Source of the DNA: Bacteroidales bacterium UBA3824
GTDB lineage: Bacteria; Bacteroidota; Bacteroidia; Bacteroidales; UBA3824
Reading direction: 5' to 3'
DNA length: 11,897 nucleotides
Assembly (NCBI GenBank): GCA_002393195.1
Contig: DGIK01000015.1
Location: 1-11,897, forward strand
Shown here: in pieces, positions 1 to 7,049 of the stretch
Numbering within the stretch: position 1 is the stretch's first letter
Layout of the letters: each line of letters begins with the position of its first letter
Position numbers and translations under genes: made by a program
Notes under the pieces: model-generated
Databases searched by the model: none
The model's input: only the letters and a program-made list of their open reading frames with translations
Told to the model about the DNA's origin: nothing

Positions 1-2
1 TG

Positions 3-515
3 TATATCCCAATGGGCGGCAACCGTCAACATCAATGGCTCAACATATTCTGCGTGTGGTTTTTGACCGGTATGTGGCACGGTGCAAGTTGGAATTTTAT
101 CCTCTGGGGATTGTACTTCGGCATCATCCTCGTCATCGAAAAAATTTGGCTATTGAAGCCAATGCAAACGCTCCCCGCCCTCGGACACGTTTACAGCCTG
201 TTGGCGGTTTATGTGGGATGGGGGATTTTTTATTTTGACGATTTTGGGACGATGCAGACATTCTTCAAGACATTCTTCCACGGCATGGGCGATTGGTCAG
301 GCTTTGACGTCAAACAAGCCATCACCGGCAACCTCTGGCTGTGGATTGCGGCATTGACGTTGTGTATGCCCGTGCGCACATACGCGGAAAATCGCATCAA
401 AAACCCAAAGATAAAATACGCCATACGCACCGTGCTCTCGCTCGTGATACTATTGCTGAGCGTTTCGCTGCTCGTAGGCGCCACAAACAACGCATTTTTG
501 TATTTTAGATTTTAA
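3..515 (+). CDS. MBOAT family O-acyltransferase (AlgI-like), C-terminal part
   Basis: The reading frame is open to the left edge, so this is the last ~170 residues of a longer gene; the ATG at position 12 is internal. The first residues read YIPMGGNR, which matches the MBOAT hallmark YIPLGGNR. The motif TGMWHGASWNF that follows contains the near-invariant histidine of membrane-bound O-acyltransferases. Hydrophobic segments follow around window residues 30-50, 60-80, 110-120 and 140-160, as expected for the last membrane helices of AlgI-like proteins. Family role: passes an acyl (usually acetyl) group across the inner membrane to an exported polysaccharide, working with an AlgJ/AlgX/DHHW partner. 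Here two DHHW proteins follow directly on the same strand, the first only 6 nt downstream, which supports an operon. The target polysaccharide cannot be told from this window. Confidence 0.9.
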   Translation, partial: YIPMGGNRQHQWLNIFCVWFLTGMWHGASWNFILWGLYFGIILVIEKIWLLKPMQTLPALGHVYSLLAVYVGWGIFYFDDFGTMQTFFKTFFHGMGDWSGFDVKQAITGNLWLWIAALTLCMPVRTYAENRIKNPKIKYAIRTVLSLVILLLSVSLLVGATNNAFLYFRF

Positions 516-521
516 TCGACA

Positions 522-1610
522 ATGAAACAGACACTTACCATAATTATAATCATAATAGCGACATTGACGGCAAAAGCCGACATCATCGACAGCCTCGCCA
601 CCTACAACGACACCACCGAAAACCGCGTAGTACCGGCATACGTAAATACAATATGCCCAAACGTGCCGCTGAGGATGTGGAAGCGAGTATGTGTAACAGG
701 CAAGGGCGCAGAAATCCGCGCTTTTTCGCCGTGGAAAGGTCCTGCAACCTCCGTCATCGAATATGCAAATGTCGCCAACCTCTACAAAGAAACTTTTGGC
801 GACAAGGTGCAGGTGTGGCTGATGCCATTGCCCACTGCGGCGGCATTTTACAGCCCCGTCAACAATCCCAACACCAAGGAAGAATATTCGGCAATCAACG
901 CAATATTCCAACACGCCGCGCCCGATGTGCATTGCGTGGACGTTCACACGATATTGGCGCAACACGCCGACGAATACATCTACCTGCGCACTGACCACCA
1001 CTGGGCACCACTCGGCGCATATTACGCCGCCAAAAGGTTTGCCGCGCTGGCAAAAGTGCCGTTCAGGGACATCAACGACACCACAAGTTACGAAAAACGG
1101 GTGATTCACAAGTTTTGCGGCACGATGTATAGTTTTAGCGGCAACGTCAACGTAAAAAACAATCCCGACGAGTTCACATACTGGCTGCCGATAGACGTGG
1201 ATTATCACGCCGAATTTGTGGATTACACCTACAAAGGTCCACACCTTGTAACTGGCGAAAAGCCTTACAAGCCAAATACTTACTTCCGCGAATATCCCGA
1301 CGGCAGTCCGATGGCATACTGCACATTTATGGGTGGCGACGCTCACCTGACATCAGTGAAGACTGACACAAAAAACGGCAGGCGCGTCCTCTTTGTCAAG
1401 GATAGCTTTGGTAACGCGCTCCCCGGATATTTGTTTTATTCGTTTGAGGAGCTGCACGTGGTGGATTGCCGCTACTTCAACCGAAACCTCGTGGATTACG
1501 TGGCGGAACACAATATCACCGACATTGTAATCTGCAACAACATGCACTTTGTGAGCGCGCCAAAAATCCTCAACGCACTCAGGGTGTATTTGACGCAAAA
1601 CAAGAAGTAA
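522..1610 (+). CDS. DHHW-motif exported protein (AlgJ/AlgX-like SGNH-type O-acetyltransferase), short form
   Basis: A 362-residue protein with a short signal peptide (residues 1-19, ending TAKA), so exported. The family motif TDHHW is at residues 157-161 and KDSFGN at 293-298. By analogy with AlgJ/AlgX, Asp158, His160 and Ser295 would form the catalytic triad. The protein also has the usual DxRYF motif (DCRYF, 315-319) near the end. Compared with its neighbour at 1651 it lacks the N-terminal block (FSERERR...PFRDGF) that normally precedes the catalytic domain in DHHW proteins, so it is nearly a bare catalytic domain. The ATG lies 6 nt after the MBOAT stop, so the two are probably translated from one message. 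Likely role: periplasmic acceptor and transfer step for acyl groups delivered by the MBOAT partner. The family is clear; the substrate is unknown. Confidence 0.85.
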   Translation: MKQTLTIIIIIIATLTAKADIIDSLATYNDTTENRVVPAYVNTICPNVPLRMWKRVCVTGKGAEIRAFSPWKGPATSVIEYANVANLYKETFGDKVQVWLMPLPTAAAFYSPVNNPNTKEEYSAINAIFQHAAPDVHCVDVHTILAQHADEYIYLRTDHHWAPLGAYYAAKRFAALAKVPFRDINDTTSYEKRVIHKFCGTMYSFSGNVNVKNNPDEFTYWLPIDVDYHAEFVDYTYKGPHLVTGEKPYKPNTYFREYPDGSPMAYCTFMGGDAHLTSVKTDTKNGRRVLFVKDSFGNALPGYLFYSFEELHVVDCRYFNRNLVDYVAEHNITDIVICNNMHFVSAPKILNALRVYLTQNKK

Positions 1611-1648
1611 TTGAAGTGATTGAAGTGATTGAAGTAATTGAAATAATT
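1604..1648 (+). repeat. 9-bp tandem repeat between the two DHHW genes
   Basis: Five consecutive copies of a 9-bp unit of the form GAAGTRATT (the last copy is GAAATAATT). The array begins in the last codons of the upstream gene, contains its TAA stop, and ends 2 nt before the ATG of the next gene. It therefore makes up the whole 40-nt spacer. Copies differ by at most two bases. The unit length is a multiple of three, so copy-number change would alter spacer length in 9-nt steps without creating a frameshift. Confidence 0.9.
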
Positions 1649-1650
1649 GA

Positions 1651-3147
1651 ATGAAATCTCCTGCTAAAACATACGTCATCATAACGTCGGCGGCATTTGC
1701 TGTGATGTTTGTAGTGCTCAACTTCTTTCCGCGCAGCACTTTTTCGGAACGGGAACGCCGCGACTTAGCGCACTTCCCAGATTTTGGCACGGCAAACCTG
1801 ACCGACGGCAGCTACACCCGCGACATTTCGCATTGGTATTCTGACAGCGAACCATTCCGCGACGGATTCCTGTCTGTAAGCGAACTATTCGACCATTATA
1901 AAGGCATCACCATCAGCACCGAAAGCGGCGAACAGATAGCCATCGTATCGGGCGGCGGCAGCATCGAAGACCCCGGTCTCCTTGCCGGTACGGATGAGGA
2001 CGACGAGGACGAGATTTCTGTTTCGGATGACATCACCGACGATACTCTCCAATCCTCAGCCGACACCACTGCACCCAAGCAGACCGTACCAAAATCCGAC
2101 ACCACCAGCGCAGCTTACAGCAAGACCAATTCGGGCGTGATGCTCGTCGGCAAAGAACCCAACGTCCGCGCAATGATGCTATTTGGCTGCTCGGCGGCAT
2201 ACGTCAAAAAATTCACCAACGCCGTCAACCTCTACCACGAGACATTCCCCGACATAAATATCTGGGTGATGCCGATACCGATTGCAATTGCATTTTATTG
2301 TCCCGAGGAAGCCCAAAAACTCGATTGGCCTCAGAAGCCGTGCCTCGACGCCGTGCAAAAAAATCTGGCGGAGGGCGTGCATTTTGTGGACATCTACCCG
2401 ACATTGATGGAGCACAAGGACGAAGCCATCTACCTGCGCACCGACCATCACTGGTCGCCGCTCGGCGGATTTTACGCTTCGGAAGTGTTTGCAAAGAACG
2501 CGGGACTCCCTTTCCCAAGCATCGAGGAAGGCTACACCACCAAGGTCGTACACGGTTTTGTTGGCACAATGTACGGATATTCCAAAAGTCTGTCAGTAAA
2601 GAGGTCGCCCGAAGATTTTGTTTATTATTATCCTAATACCGACTTCACGACCTACGTAACAGCCTACGACCTCGACGAAGATTTCAAAATCACCAAGATG
2701 CACTCCGAGTGCAAGAGGGCTTATTTCGCAAAATTCAAAGACGGCAGCTCGGGCGCGTATTGCACCTTTATGGGCAGCGACAAGCAAATAACCCGCGTAG
2801 TAACCTCCGCCAACAACGGACGCCGCATCATCATCCTAAAAGACAGTTTTGGCAATACAATACCGAGCTGCCTTTTCTACGCATTTGAGGAAGTACACGT
2901 AATCGACTACCGCTACTTCACCCTCAATATGAAAAATTACGTAGCCTACCACAAAATCACCGACATCCTCTTTGCCAACAACCTCACATTCTGCGTCACG
3001 GGACACGCGGGCAAGGCATATACGCGATTCCTGACACAAGGAGGAGGAGGCAAAAGCGACGCCCCGGCAAAAGACACCGCAAAAGCCGCAGCACCCGTCA
3101 CGGACACCGTCAAAGAAGACATCCCATCCAAAGACACAGTGCAATAG
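1651..3147 (+). CDS. DHHW-motif exported or membrane-anchored protein (AlgX/AlgJ-like), long form
   Basis: A 498-residue paralogue of the preceding gene. Residues 7-26 form a single N-terminal hydrophobic segment (uncleaved anchor or signal). They are followed by the standard DHHW-family N-terminal block, FSERERRDLAHFPDF and DSEPFRDGF (about 31-73). An acidic, Ser/Thr-rich low-complexity linker follows (about 112-160, with EDPGLLAGTDEDDEDE). The catalytic domain has TDHHW at 264-268 and LKDSFGN at 396-402; Asp265, His267 and Ser399 are the expected triad by analogy with AlgJ/AlgX. The last ~30 residues are a Lys/Asp/Thr/Ala/Pro-rich tail with repeated KDT or TDT steps, probably disordered. 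It presumably acts with the MBOAT protein in O-acylation of an exported glycan. The linker and tail are not part of the usual family core. Confidence 0.85.
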   Translation: MKSPAKTYVIITSAAFAVMFVVLNFFPRSTFSERERRDLAHFPDFGTANLTDGSYTRDISHWYSDSEPFRDGFLSVSELFDHYKGITISTESGEQIAIVSGGGSIEDPGLLAGTDEDDEDEISVSDDITDDTLQSSADTTAPKQTVPKSDTTSAAYSKTNSGVMLVGKEPNVRAMMLFGCSAAYVKKFTNAVNLYHETFPDINIWVMPIPIAIAFYCPEEAQKLDWPQKPCLDAVQKNLAEGVHFVDIYPTLMEHKDEAIYLRTDHHWSPLGGFYASEVFAKNAGLPFPSIEEGYTTKVVHGFVGTMYGYSKSLSVKRSPEDFVYYYPNTDFTTYVTAYDLDEDFKITKMHSECKRAYFAKFKDGSSGAYCTFMGSDKQITRVVTSANNGRRIIILKDSFGNTIPSCLFYAFEEVHVIDYRYFTLNMKNYVAYHKITDILFANNLTFCVTGHAGKAYTRFLTQGGGGKSDAPAKDTAKAAAPVTDTVKEDIPSKDTVQ

Positions 3148-3162
3148 AGACTACTTGTGTAC

Positions 3163-3184
3163 ATATTTAATTTTTTTTAAATAT
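3163..3184 (+). terminator. Weak AT-only hairpin after the acylation genes
   Basis: ATATTTAA (3163-3170) pairs with TTAAATAT (3177-3184) around a loop of six T. It lies 15 nt past the stop of the long DHHW gene and before the next promoter. The stem has no G or C, so termination would be weak; the call rests on position more than strength. Confidence 0.25.
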
Positions 3185-3211
3185 AATTGCCATAAAAAAA
3201 ATTATAAATAA

Positions 3212-3242
3212 TTTGTTTTTTATTATTTCGGTGCTATATTTG
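3212..3242 (+). promoter_or_regulatory. Bacteroidetes-type promoter for the chemotaxis gene
   Basis: TTTG at 3212-3215, a 19-nt spacer, then TATATTTG at 3235-3242. This is an exact match to the Bacteroidetes housekeeping promoter consensus TTTG-N19-TANNTTTG (-33/-7). The start codon is 36 nt further on, giving a leader of about 30 nt. It is the best promoter match seen in the window and a main reason for placing the organism in Bacteroidetes. Confidence 0.8.
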
Positions 3243-3277
3243 CACGTAATAAGACAAAAAACTAATCATCAGATAGT

Positions 3278-4468
3278 ATGGCAATATTCTTTGAAAAACA
3301 ACTCAATAAAGCCACGCTCACAGGTCGTGTAGCGTTGGGCATCTCGCTGATAGTAATACCATTGGTGGTAGTGCTAATTGTATTGTTGGTGAAAATAGGC
3401 ACCATCGATGATTACACCGACCAAATCAGCGACGAATACACAAAAATAACGCAGGCGACAGGGCAGACGGCGATTGGCACCGACATAAAAACAACCGCCG
3501 CACAAATCTCCGAAACGTCGTCATCGTGCAAGACCCACATCATCGTAGGTCTCATAATAGCGGCATTGATGTACATAGTGGCGTTCAAAGACTTCTCTCA
3601 ACGCACCATCAAGTCGCTCAAAGACGGCATAGAAAACGCAAGGCTGCTCTCGGAAGGCAACCTAAACATCAACCTCGAATATTCGCCCAACAAGGACGAG
3701 GTGGGCACGCTCAACAACGCCATCTACGACCTCTCCAACAACCTCAGAAACATATTCAGCTCCATTCAGCATAGCGCGGACGAAATAGCCAACACAAGCC
3801 ATCAGATGAATATGGCAAGTATGCAGATGAGCAATTCCGCCAACGAACAGGCAAGCTCGGCGGAGGAAGTATCGTCGTCGATAGAAGAAATGGCGTCGTC
3901 TATTCAGCAAAACTCCGACAACGCCCGCGAAACCGAGCGCATAGTTACTGAAACCGCCTCCACAATACAGAATTACAGCGAGACTTCCAAGAAGGCAGTA
4001 CAGGCAATGAACGAAATCGCCCAAAAGATTTCCATCATCGACGAAATAGCCTTCCAGACCAACATCCTCGCGCTCAACGCCGCAGTAGAAGCAGCACGCG
4101 CCGGCGAACACGGCAAAGGCTTTGCAGTAGTGGCAGCGGAAGTGAGGAAACTCGCCGAAAGGTGCGCCATAGCAGCCAAGGAAATAGACACGGTAAGCTC
4201 TGATGGTCAAGACATTGCACAGCAGAGCGGCGCGGCATTTGCCAAAGTATTGCCCGACATCGAACGCACCACCACCCTCGTCCGCGAGATTGCAACCGCA
4301 AGCCGTGAACAAGCCACCGGCGGCGAACAAATCAACATCGCAGTACAGAGGTTCAATATGTCAACGCAGCAATTTGCCTCCATCTCCGAAGAAGTCGCCA
4401 CCAATTCCGACATCCTCAAACAAGAATCCCAAAACCTTGTAGAAATCCTCGGATTTTTCAAGCAATAA
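3278..4468 (+). CDS. Methyl-accepting chemotaxis protein with minimal extracytoplasmic region
   Basis: A 396-residue transducer. Transmembrane helices are at about residues 18-40 and 87-104, with only ~46 residues between them, too short for a four-helix-bundle or Cache sensor. A HAMP-like segment spans about 105-160 (with [10 protein letters not shown] and DEVGTL), followed by a long Ser/Gln/Glu-rich coiled-coil signalling domain. The conserved hairpin tip is intact ([20 protein letters not shown], 254-273, then [20 protein letters not shown]). Family role: the cytoplasmic tip engages CheW/CheA, and flanking Glu/Gln residues are methylation sites. No CheB/CheR-binding pentapeptide is seen at the C-terminus. 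The usual AERS in the C-terminal hairpin arm is AERC (293-296) here. It has its own consensus promoter and no che neighbours. It may sense membrane state or interact with another receptor; the signal is unknown. Confidence 0.93.
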   Translation: MAIFFEKQLNKATLTGRVALGISLIVIPLVVVLIVLLVKIGTIDDYTDQISDEYTKITQATGQTAIGTDIKTTAAQISETSSSCKTHIIVGLIIAALMYIVAFKDFSQRTIKSLKDGIENARLLSEGNLNINLEYSPNKDEVGTLNNAIYDLSNNLRNIFSSIQHSADEIANTSHQMNMASMQMSNSANEQASSAEEVSSSIEEMASSIQQNSDNARETERIVTETASTIQNYSETSKKAVQAMNEIAQKISIIDEIAFQTNILALNAAVEAARAGEHGKGFAVVAAEVRKLAERCAIAAKEIDTVSSDGQDIAQQSGAAFAKVLPDIERTTTLVREIATASREQATGGEQINIAVQRFNMSTQQFASISEEVATNSDILKQESQNLVEILGFFKQ

Positions 4469-4485
4469 TGAAAATACAAAAATAC

Positions 4486-4520
4486 TTAGCACATTAATGG
4501 CAACTCCGTCAACGTGCTAA
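4486..4520 (-). terminator. Hairpin between convergent genes, possible terminator
   Basis: TTAGCAC (4486-4492) pairs with GTGCTAA (4514-4520), and the pairing extends by two base pairs after one mismatch. Read on the minus strand the stem is followed by GTATTTTTGTATTTT, a U-rich tail, so it would best terminate leftward transcription. On the plus strand the tail is A-rich. The loop is long, so this is a modest call. Confidence 0.35.
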
Positions 4521-4589
4521 AAATAGGTAGCTCACGGACTACCCTTTGCGATTTCGCGCCGTTGGCGCTACGGGCGATTGGCATTTGGT

Positions 4590-4617
4590 GTAGGGACGCG
4601 GCGCGCCACGTCCCTAC
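4590..4617. repeat. GC-rich inverted repeat, REP-like
   Basis: GTAGGGACG (4590-4598) and CGTCCCTAC (4609-4617) are perfect 9-bp inverted copies around a 10-nt GC-rich centre containing GGCGCGCC. The composition contrasts sharply with the AT-rich surroundings. It looks like a dispersed extragenic palindromic element, but there is only one copy in this window, so that is inference. Confidence 0.5.
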
Positions 4618-4645
4618 CTTCGCCGCCACTACCTGAATATCCTCA

Positions 4646-4750
4646 TCAGCCGAAATGAAACGACACATCTCGATATAGCCATGCAGTACGACATTTTGCC
4701 AAATCGTCCCACTGTTTTTCAATCTCTACGATATCTTTTAATTGTGCCAT
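4646..4750 (-). pseudogene. 34-codon minus-strand frame, possible truncated gene remnant
   Basis: ATG at 4748-4750 and TGA at 4646-4648 enclose 34 codons beginning MAQLKDIVEIEKQWDD and ending WLYRDVSFHFG. The composition looks protein-like (mixed charged and aromatic residues, an amphipathic start). The frame stops just short of the GC-rich inverted repeat, as if a longer gene had been cut there. I cannot name the family. It may be a short real gene, a remnant or chance. Confidence 0.3.
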
Positions 4751-4810
4751 ATTTTCGGGTTATCGGTTTCGGTTTTCAGTTCTGGCTTTCGGTTCGGGAA
4801 ACAAGGCTAA

Positions 4811-5722
4811 TTATCTGCACCGCACCGCGCGAACCGACTGACCGTAGACATGGTAGAGATCGCGCACGCCGCGGCGGTCAGAGCTGAAGTACAACTCCCA
4901 AGTGTTGACAAAGCTGTTGGCCGAGGACGACCAATAGTTGCCGTCGGAACCGGCGCCGTAGAGGTCAGAACCGTCGCGAGAGCCAGCGGCGGGAAGAAAA
5001 ATTGAATTTGAACTTATACGGCTCTTTACGATATATCCTGCCACACCTTTGCCATTATAATCATCCGTCCACTCCCATTCGCAATTTTCACTCAATTCAT
5101 CACACTCTGCTTTTGTCGGCATACGCCAATTGCTGCCCATATTGACTGTGGCGGCATCGTGAGCGGCATCAAGAACAGATGGACTGCCTTTAAATCTGTA
5201 CGTTTCCTTACTATACTCATCCTTCGTCGTTACCTCGCCCCACGCGTAACAACCGCCGTAATTCCACGGATTCTTCGCGCCGACATTGCAGGTAGCCCAG
5301 AGCGTGCCGGAGGGCAAGCCGAGGTCAACGTAGTCATACATCATTTCGGGATTGTTGTTGGGCTTGTCATTGTTAGTGCCGTCGTTATGCTTTGCAACTA
5401 TCTTGCAACTGAAACTCTTCTCGTACACGCCATAGCCGTCGGCCACCGCCACTTTCACTGTGTGGCTGCCGACCGGCAACGCCGACACGTCGTACACCAA
5501 AGAGCCATCCGATGTAGATTTCATCACCGAGCCATCCACCGATAGATGGATATCAACAGCCTTGCTTACATTGACTTCCACCGTGGCATACTCGCCTGAA
5601 TATGCTTCGTTGACGGGTGTCAACGTGATGTTCCAATCTGGCATTTCCTCCGCCTCCTCGCCGCAACTCCATTGGAGCAATGCCATCAGCAACGGGATGA
5701 TTAGTATGAATTTGGTTTTCAT
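4811..5722 (-). CDS. FISUMP-type surface lipoprotein with C-type-lectin-like C-terminus; candidate DGR-variable protein
   Basis: A 303-residue lipoprotein. The signal is at residues 1-19 with a lipobox-like end (LLQWSC, Cys20). An Ig-like beta domain spans about 28-110, then an Asn/Asp-rich linker (111-128). The C-terminal domain (129-303) begins YVDLGLPSGTLWATCNVGA and contains YAWGE, NWRMPTKAECDEL, FLPAAGSRDG and YWSSS, ending YGQSVRAVRCR. This is the Fibrobacter succinogenes major paralogous (FISUMP) pattern seen in many Bacteroidetes surface proteins, which have a C-type-lectin-like fold. Between YWSSS and YGQSVRAVR most codons end in C (AGC, GTC, AAC, CGC, GGC, CTC, TAC), as expected if derived from AAC template codons in a DGR. 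The TR at 5926-6062 does not match it. It lies downstream of the DGR template on the same strand. Function is probably surface ligand binding; no enzymatic motif is seen. Confidence 0.8.
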   Translation of the reverse strand: MKTKFILIIPLLMALLQWSCGEEAEEMPDWNITLTPVNEAYSGEYATVEVNVSKAVDIHLSVDGSVMKSTSDGSLVYDVSALPVGSHTVKVAVADGYGVYEKSFSCKIVAKHNDGTNNDKPNNNPEMMYDYVDLGLPSGTLWATCNVGAKNPWNYGGCYAWGEVTTKDEYSKETYRFKGSPSVLDAAHDAATVNMGSNWRMPTKAECDELSENCEWEWTDDYNGKGVAGYIVKSRISSNSIFLPAAGSRDGSDLYGAGSDGNYWSSSANSFVNTWELYFSSDRRGVRDLYHVYGQSVRAVRCR

Positions 5723-5777
5723 TTTTTTATGTATTTTGTGTTAATGGTTGCGTAAAAAAAATCTTACGATTTTATCA

Positions 5778-5830
5778 TCATAAAAATGCCGGAACTTTCG
5801 ATGTCTCTAACTTCTACTAATACCGGCATT
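5778..5830 (-). terminator. Inverted repeat with U-rich tail, possible terminator of the RT-TR transcript
   Basis: AATGCCGG (5785-5792) pairs with CCGGCATT (5823-5830). On the minus strand the stem is followed by TTTATGATG, with five U in a row counting the stem end. It lies ~95 nt beyond the template repeat and ~60 nt before the FISUMP start codon, a sensible place to end the DGR transcript. The 30-nt loop is long, so efficiency is uncertain. Confidence 0.45.
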
Positions 5831-5857
5831 GGGATGTGGCAAGCACATTCGATTTTA

Positions 5858-5875
5858 TTCCGCAGCACGGCGGAA
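5858..5875 (-). other. Short GC hairpin downstream of the template repeat
   Basis: TTCCGC (5858-5863) and GCGGAA (5870-5875) form a 6-bp stem with a 6-nt loop, about 50 nt past the template repeat in the direction of transcription. There is no U-tract next to it on the minus strand. It could be a 3' structural element of the template RNA; this is only a suggestion. Confidence 0.3.
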
Positions 5876-5925
5876 AGGGATAAAAAATCTGTTTAAAAAC
5901 TGTATCTTCCGTCATTTTTAAATTT

Positions 5926-6062
5926 AGGGGAGCAAGACAAGGCGGAAACCGTTGTTGTTGTTCCTGTTGTCAGGGTTGTTGTTGTTACGGTTTGATACGC
6001 GGCAGTTCTTGGCGTTGTTGTTCCAAGAGCCACCACGAAGAACGCGGTTGGACCCCGACGAT
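5926..6062 (-). repeat. DGR template repeat (TR)
   Basis: A 137-bp non-coding copy of the end of the target gene at 7647-7785. Read on the minus strand in the target's frame it would give [20 protein letters not shown], then [22 protein letters not shown] and a TAA stop. Fifteen of its codons are AAC, the codon favoured in DGR templates because changes at its two adenines reach many amino acids but no stop. Of the 37 adenines in the coding strand, 20 are replaced in the VR; none of the other 100 bases is. The last 25 nt before the stop (from GGTTTCCGCC to CTCCCCT) contain no adenine and are identical in both copies, matching the invariant initiation-of-homing segment of known DGRs. It starts 3 nt after the RT stop and is presumably transcribed with the RT. 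Confidence 0.96.
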
Positions 6063-6065
6063 TTT

Positions 6066-7049
6066 TTAACCCGAAATTACTTTATGTCTCAAACGCTTTG
6101 AATACGAATGTTGCGTAAAAGCAACCAATGGCATTATATGCCTCTGATATTCAGCCTGCGACCATATTCCCAAATGCAAATTTCGTTCATAATCATAATA
6201 TCTGGTCACAAAACGATGTCGGCTCCTACGATTAAGCAATATCTTATGTCTAAACAATTTGTACCCGAGAAACTGGATTCCTTTTATATAATTGCTGAAT
6301 ATCGGCGGTTTCAACACAAGTACATTCTTAACAGCAAAAGCGTTTATACAATCAAAATCGTATTTTAATTTTTCCATCGATGCCTCGAACACCAAAATAT
6401 CGTCCATATAACGTACATAGCACGGTATCTTCAATACCTCTTTTGCATAATGATCCAAATCAGAAAGATAATAGTTTGCAAAATACTGACTCGTCAGGTT
6501 GCCAATTGGCAGTCCAAAACCAGGTTTCACAGAATACGAATCTATGATTTTGAAAAAAATCTTCAACAATGTCTTATCCTTGAAAATCCTCAAAAGTTTG
6601 CGTTTGAGATTTGCATGGGGGACAGAATCAAAATATTTTCTAAAATCCAGTTTCAGTATATAATCGTACCTACTAAAAGCCTTGAATGCCGTATCTATGG
6701 CTGCGTACTGACCTTTGCCCCTGCGTGTAGCGTATGTATCGGATATAAACTGCCGCTCAAAATACCTATTGCACACATTCATTAGGGAGTGATGCAACAC
6801 GCGCTCGTCAAACGCAGCCGCACAAATAGTCCGCTGCTTCGGGTCGTATATTTCAAACGTGTGATATTTGCCAACGCTGACCTCGCCACTGAGTATGGCA
6901 TTTTTGAGTTTTTCTAACTCGACATCAATGTTTTCGGTGAAGCACAAGACCTCTTTTGCACATTGCTTGCCACGTTTTGCCTTGACAAATGCCAATTGAA
7001 GATTAGACAAATCCGCTATGCTCTCTGTAAGGTTTCCAGCTCGTTTCAT
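6066..7049 (-). CDS. DGR-class reverse transcriptase
   Basis: A 327-residue reverse transcriptase. I chose the ATG at 7047-7049 ([20 protein letters not shown], a start typical of DGR RTs) over an upstream TTG, because this ATG overlaps the HRDC stop as ATGA. Motifs in order: DERVLHH (81-87); RRGKGQYAA (109-117); palm motif [13 protein letters not shown] with Asp135; motif [21 protein letters not shown] (179-198); motif C YMDD (214-217) with Asp216 and Asp217; and FLGYKLF (260-266). IGNLTSQ fits the DGR pattern [LIV]GxxxSQ, not the QGxxxSP of retrons and group II introns. There is no maturase, endonuclease or RNase H domain. Role: error-prone reverse transcription of the TR RNA with misincorporation opposite adenine. 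The length is normal and all catalytic residues are present, so the enzyme looks intact. Confidence 0.97.
   Translation of the reverse strand: MKRAGNLTESIADLSNLQLAFVKAKRGKQCAKEVLCFTENIDVELEKLKNAILSGEVSVGKYHTFEIYDPKQRTICAAAFDERVLHHSLMNVCNRYFERQFISDTYATRRGKGQYAAIDTAFKAFSRYDYILKLDFRKYFDSVPHANLKRKLLRIFKDKTLLKIFFKIIDSYSVKPGFGLPIGNLTSQYFANYYLSDLDHYAKEVLKIPCYVRYMDDILVFEASMEKLKYDFDCINAFAVKNVLVLKPPIFSNYIKGIQFLGYKLFRHKILLNRRSRHRFVTRYYDYERNLHLGIWSQAEYQRHIMPLVAFTQHSYSKRLRHKVISG

Larger units (their letters stand above)
4469..4810. other. Gap between convergent genes, with inverted repeats and a possible gene remnant
   Basis: A 342-nt stretch between the rightward chemotaxis gene and the leftward FISUMP lipoprotein. 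It holds a hairpin just after the chemotaxis stop (4486-4520), a GC-rich inverted repeat (4590-4617), a 34-codon minus-strand frame (4646-4750), and a stretch rich in TTCGGTT-like steps (about 4750-4800). I found no convincing RNA gene. Confidence 0.6.

Noticed and set aside
450..1346. 298-codon minus-strand open frame
   Set aside because: It is antisense to the MBOAT and DHHW genes, which have clear family motifs. The Cys/Val/His-rich composition is typical of a shadow.
3662..4330. 222-codon minus-strand open frame
   Set aside because: It is antisense to the highly conserved chemotaxis signalling domain; no motif was found.
6066..7049. Group II intron or retron reverse transcriptase
   Set aside because: Motif B is IGNLTSQ, there is no maturase domain, and an A-specific TR/VR pair is present. 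No retron msr/msd-like structure was needed to explain the locus.
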